DNA of 34,791 bases from Bacteroides sp. (GTDB lineage: Bacteria > Bacteroidota > Bacteroidia > Bacteroidales > Muribaculaceae). Where the stretch lies: the NCBI GenBank assembly GCA_014801785.1, contig JAAVDN010000015.1, positions 17,673 through 52,463 on the forward strand, in the 5' to 3' direction. A model generated the notes under the pieces. It did not search any database. It saw only the letters and a list, made by a program, of their open reading frames with translations, and was not told the origin of the DNA. This document shows, in pieces, positions 33,388-34,791 of this stretch. Position 1 is the stretch's first letter. Each line of letters begins with the position of its first letter. Made by a program: the position numbers and the translations under genes.

Positions 33388-34791
33388 TCAATGCAGTATC
33401 GCGGAGGTTGCCTGTTCGGGAGCGTTCAGGTCCGTTTTCTGCTCGACTTTCTTGCCGTAGGAGATGGACCAGGCGGCCGAAATCTGTATCCTGCAATGAC
33501 AAACATAGTTATAGCCGGTCGACGTGGAGTTGTAGACCGGGGATTCTATCCATGATTTCGTATACTCCCAGCTGTCCGAGAACGGATTGAGTACCGCGAC
33601 TCTCAGGTTCCAGTCACCGTTTCCCCAACCTGCCAATAAATAGTATATCGGCCGCGTGTTCGTCCAGCCTGTGTCGGTAAGTCTTTTACTTTCGCTTTCG
33701 TAGCTCCCCGCGACATAAAAGTTGCCGTGGAACCAGGTGATGTTGGCCGAATAATTCAAAGCGTTCATGCTCCTTTTCGTCGTAGTGTGGCGGTCGGCGT
33801 ATTCTCCGCCGACGCGCACAGTGCCTGTCAGGGAGTTCGACAGGAAACGTCCGCTCAGGCTCACTCCGTAGTTCAGCCTGTCGAAATGCGGCATGTTGGC
33901 GTAGCCGCGCAATATGATCTCACGACCGTCATACGAGCTCCTTTCGTAGCTTTCGGTAATGATGTTGCTGAGCCGGTTGTAACCCACGTTGGCCGACATC
34001 GAGAATGTTTCCGAGAAGAATTGCGTCCAGGTGCCTCCGACATCGTTGTAGCGGCTGTCTTTGAGGTAGGGGTTTCCCGTTATCGCGAAAAGGGGGTTCT
34101 GAAGGAAGATGTCCTGGGTAAGCTGGCTCATCGACGGGTTCCCGAAATATAGATTGGAAGAGAGCTGCAGCCGGGTACGCTGCGTCGGATTGTATCCTAA
34201 GACAACCATATAATGAGTGCTCAGCTCGTTGAAGCGTTCCCTTCCGTTGGTCTCGCTCCGGCCCCAGTTACCCTGCAGGTACACATAGCTCCAGAACTTG
34301 CCGAACCGGAGGTTGCCTGACAGGGACAGCACGGCGTGGGTATAGTGGTTATGGATGTCTGTGGCCGAACTGCCGACATATTCGATGGCGTCGTCGGTGT
34401 GACGTCCCCAGAAACCTACATCCAGCATCTGCTGTCCGAACTGCCGGGACAGGAACGCGCGCAGATCGTAATCCAGGCTCTTCTCCCGTGCGTCGTTCAC
34501 TATATGATAGTCCAGTCCTGTCGTGCTGTAGTCGGAACTGATATGGCCGTAGCTGAAGGTGGGTCGGACGGTCAGCATGTATCTGTGCGGAAGACTCCAG
34601 CGGTATTCGCCGTTCCATCTTAGCGTTAGATTCCGGTTCCGGGTATCCGTTTCCTCCCAGTCGCTGTCCACTACATCCGGGGTATAGGTCGTCACGCTTT
34701 TCTGTTTTACAGGCCTGTTCTGAAACGAAAAGCCTACGGTGTTGGCGATGACGCTGTTCTCCCCCTGGTAGGTAGCTTTCAAACTGGCGTA
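33388..34791 (-). CDS. Outer-membrane beta-barrel protein, C-terminal part (cut by window edge)
   Basis: About 468 residues of a TonB-dependent-receptor-like barrel (OMP_b-brl_3 type). It is open at the right edge, so the N-terminal plug and carboxypeptidase-like domains lie beyond the window. Alternating aromatic strands are seen throughout: LTLRWNGEYRWSLPHRYMLT, GDWNLRVAVLNPFSDSWEYT, and YNYVCHCRIQISAAWSISYG near the end. The final GKKVEQKTDLN is typical of barrels placed next to peptidase-ABC exporters in Bacteroidales. The TTG at 34782 is an internal codon, not a start. With the ABC transporter 25 nt downstream it probably forms a peptide export or uptake unit spanning both membranes. Confidence 0.85.
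   Translation of the reverse strand, partial: YASLKATYQGENSVIANTVGFSFQNRPVKQKSVTTYTPDVVDSDWEETDTRNRNLTLRWNGEYRWSLPHRYMLTVRPTFSYGHISSDYSTTGLDYHIVNDAREKSLDYDLRAFLSRQFGQQMLDVGFWGRHTDDAIEYVGSSATDIHNHYTHAVLSLSGNLRFGKFWSYVYLQGNWGRSETNGRERFNELSTHYMVVLGYNPTQRTRLQLSSNLYFGNPSMSQLTQDIFLQNPLFAITGNPYLKDSRYNDVGGTWTQFFSETFSMSANVGYNRLSNIITESYERSSYDGREIILRGYANMPHFDRLNYGVSLSGRFLSNSLTGTVRVGGEYADRHTTTKRSMNALNYSANITWFHGNFYVAGSYESESKRLTDTGWTNTRPIYYLLAGWGNGDWNLRVAVLNPFSDSWEYTKSWIESPVYNSTSTGYNYVCHCRIQISAAWSISYGKKVEQKTDLNAPEQATSAILH

Noticed and set aside
34780-34782. TTG as start codon of the outer-membrane protein
   Set aside because: The frame stays open to the window edge and the fragment lacks a signal peptide and plug domain, so this is an internal leucine codon.

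Overview
The window looks like a chromosomal segment of a Bacteroidales bacterium. The evidence is the Bacteroidetes-type promoter elements (TAnnTTTG, some with an upstream TTTG), the outer-membrane and secretion proteins (T9SS-type C-terminal signals, a PorZ-like protein, SPII lipoproteins, C39-type peptide export, TonB), and the general absence of Shine-Dalgarno sequences. The host genes are G+C-rich for the order, which fits a gut lineage such as Muribaculaceae better than Bacteroides. This placement is inference; no rRNA marker is present. I found no tRNA, rRNA or CRISPR array.

Layout. Positions 1-10.2 kb are a minus-strand housekeeping block: trmB, mrp and panB (panB is cut by the window edge), a BspA-like leucine-rich-repeat protein, a PorZ-like two-domain surface protein, rdgB and leuS. 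At 10.2-12.75 kb a self-cleaving S24/LexA-type repressor (minus) is divergent from three small plus-strand genes that are distant paralogues of one another and end at a strong terminator. I do not recognise this set; it is one of two candidates here for a poorly described system. At 12.9-19.8 kb there is minus-strand core and envelope coding: aroB with an overlapping HAD phosphatase, a large AsmA-like protein, a DUF5715-type lipoprotein, a lone periplasmic TonB C-terminal domain protein and a low-molecular-weight protein tyrosine phosphatase. One small plus-strand gene lies in between.

At 19,817-24,876 lies a compact A+T-rich integrative element of about 5.04 kb, bounded by 21-bp direct repeats (20/21 identical) at the 5' end of the phosphatase gene. 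It carries an outward promoter, a promoter-to-terminator unit encoding a highly structured RNA of about 230 nt, a lipoprotein, a serine recombinase, a 55-aa NUMOD3 protein, a Rep-like initiator and a tyrosine integrase. The integrase lacks the usual box I arginine. I see no relaxase and no phage structural gene. The insertion appears to have given the phosphatase a new promoter and start codon.

At 25-27.3 kb is a cluster of three FKBP-family proteins plus a tiny lipoprotein: one member has only the N-terminal dimerisation-type domain, one is a lipoprotein FKBP, and one is a soluble FklB-type. Then come a DUF115-like protein and an Ig-like-domain lipoprotein. At 30.4-31.1 kb is an intergenic region with an 18-21 bp minisatellite, a 16-bp tandem repeat and a 45-aa single-membrane-span microprotein. 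The window ends in a probable peptide-export operon: an outer-membrane beta-barrel protein (cut by the edge) followed by a C39 peptidase-containing ABC transporter.
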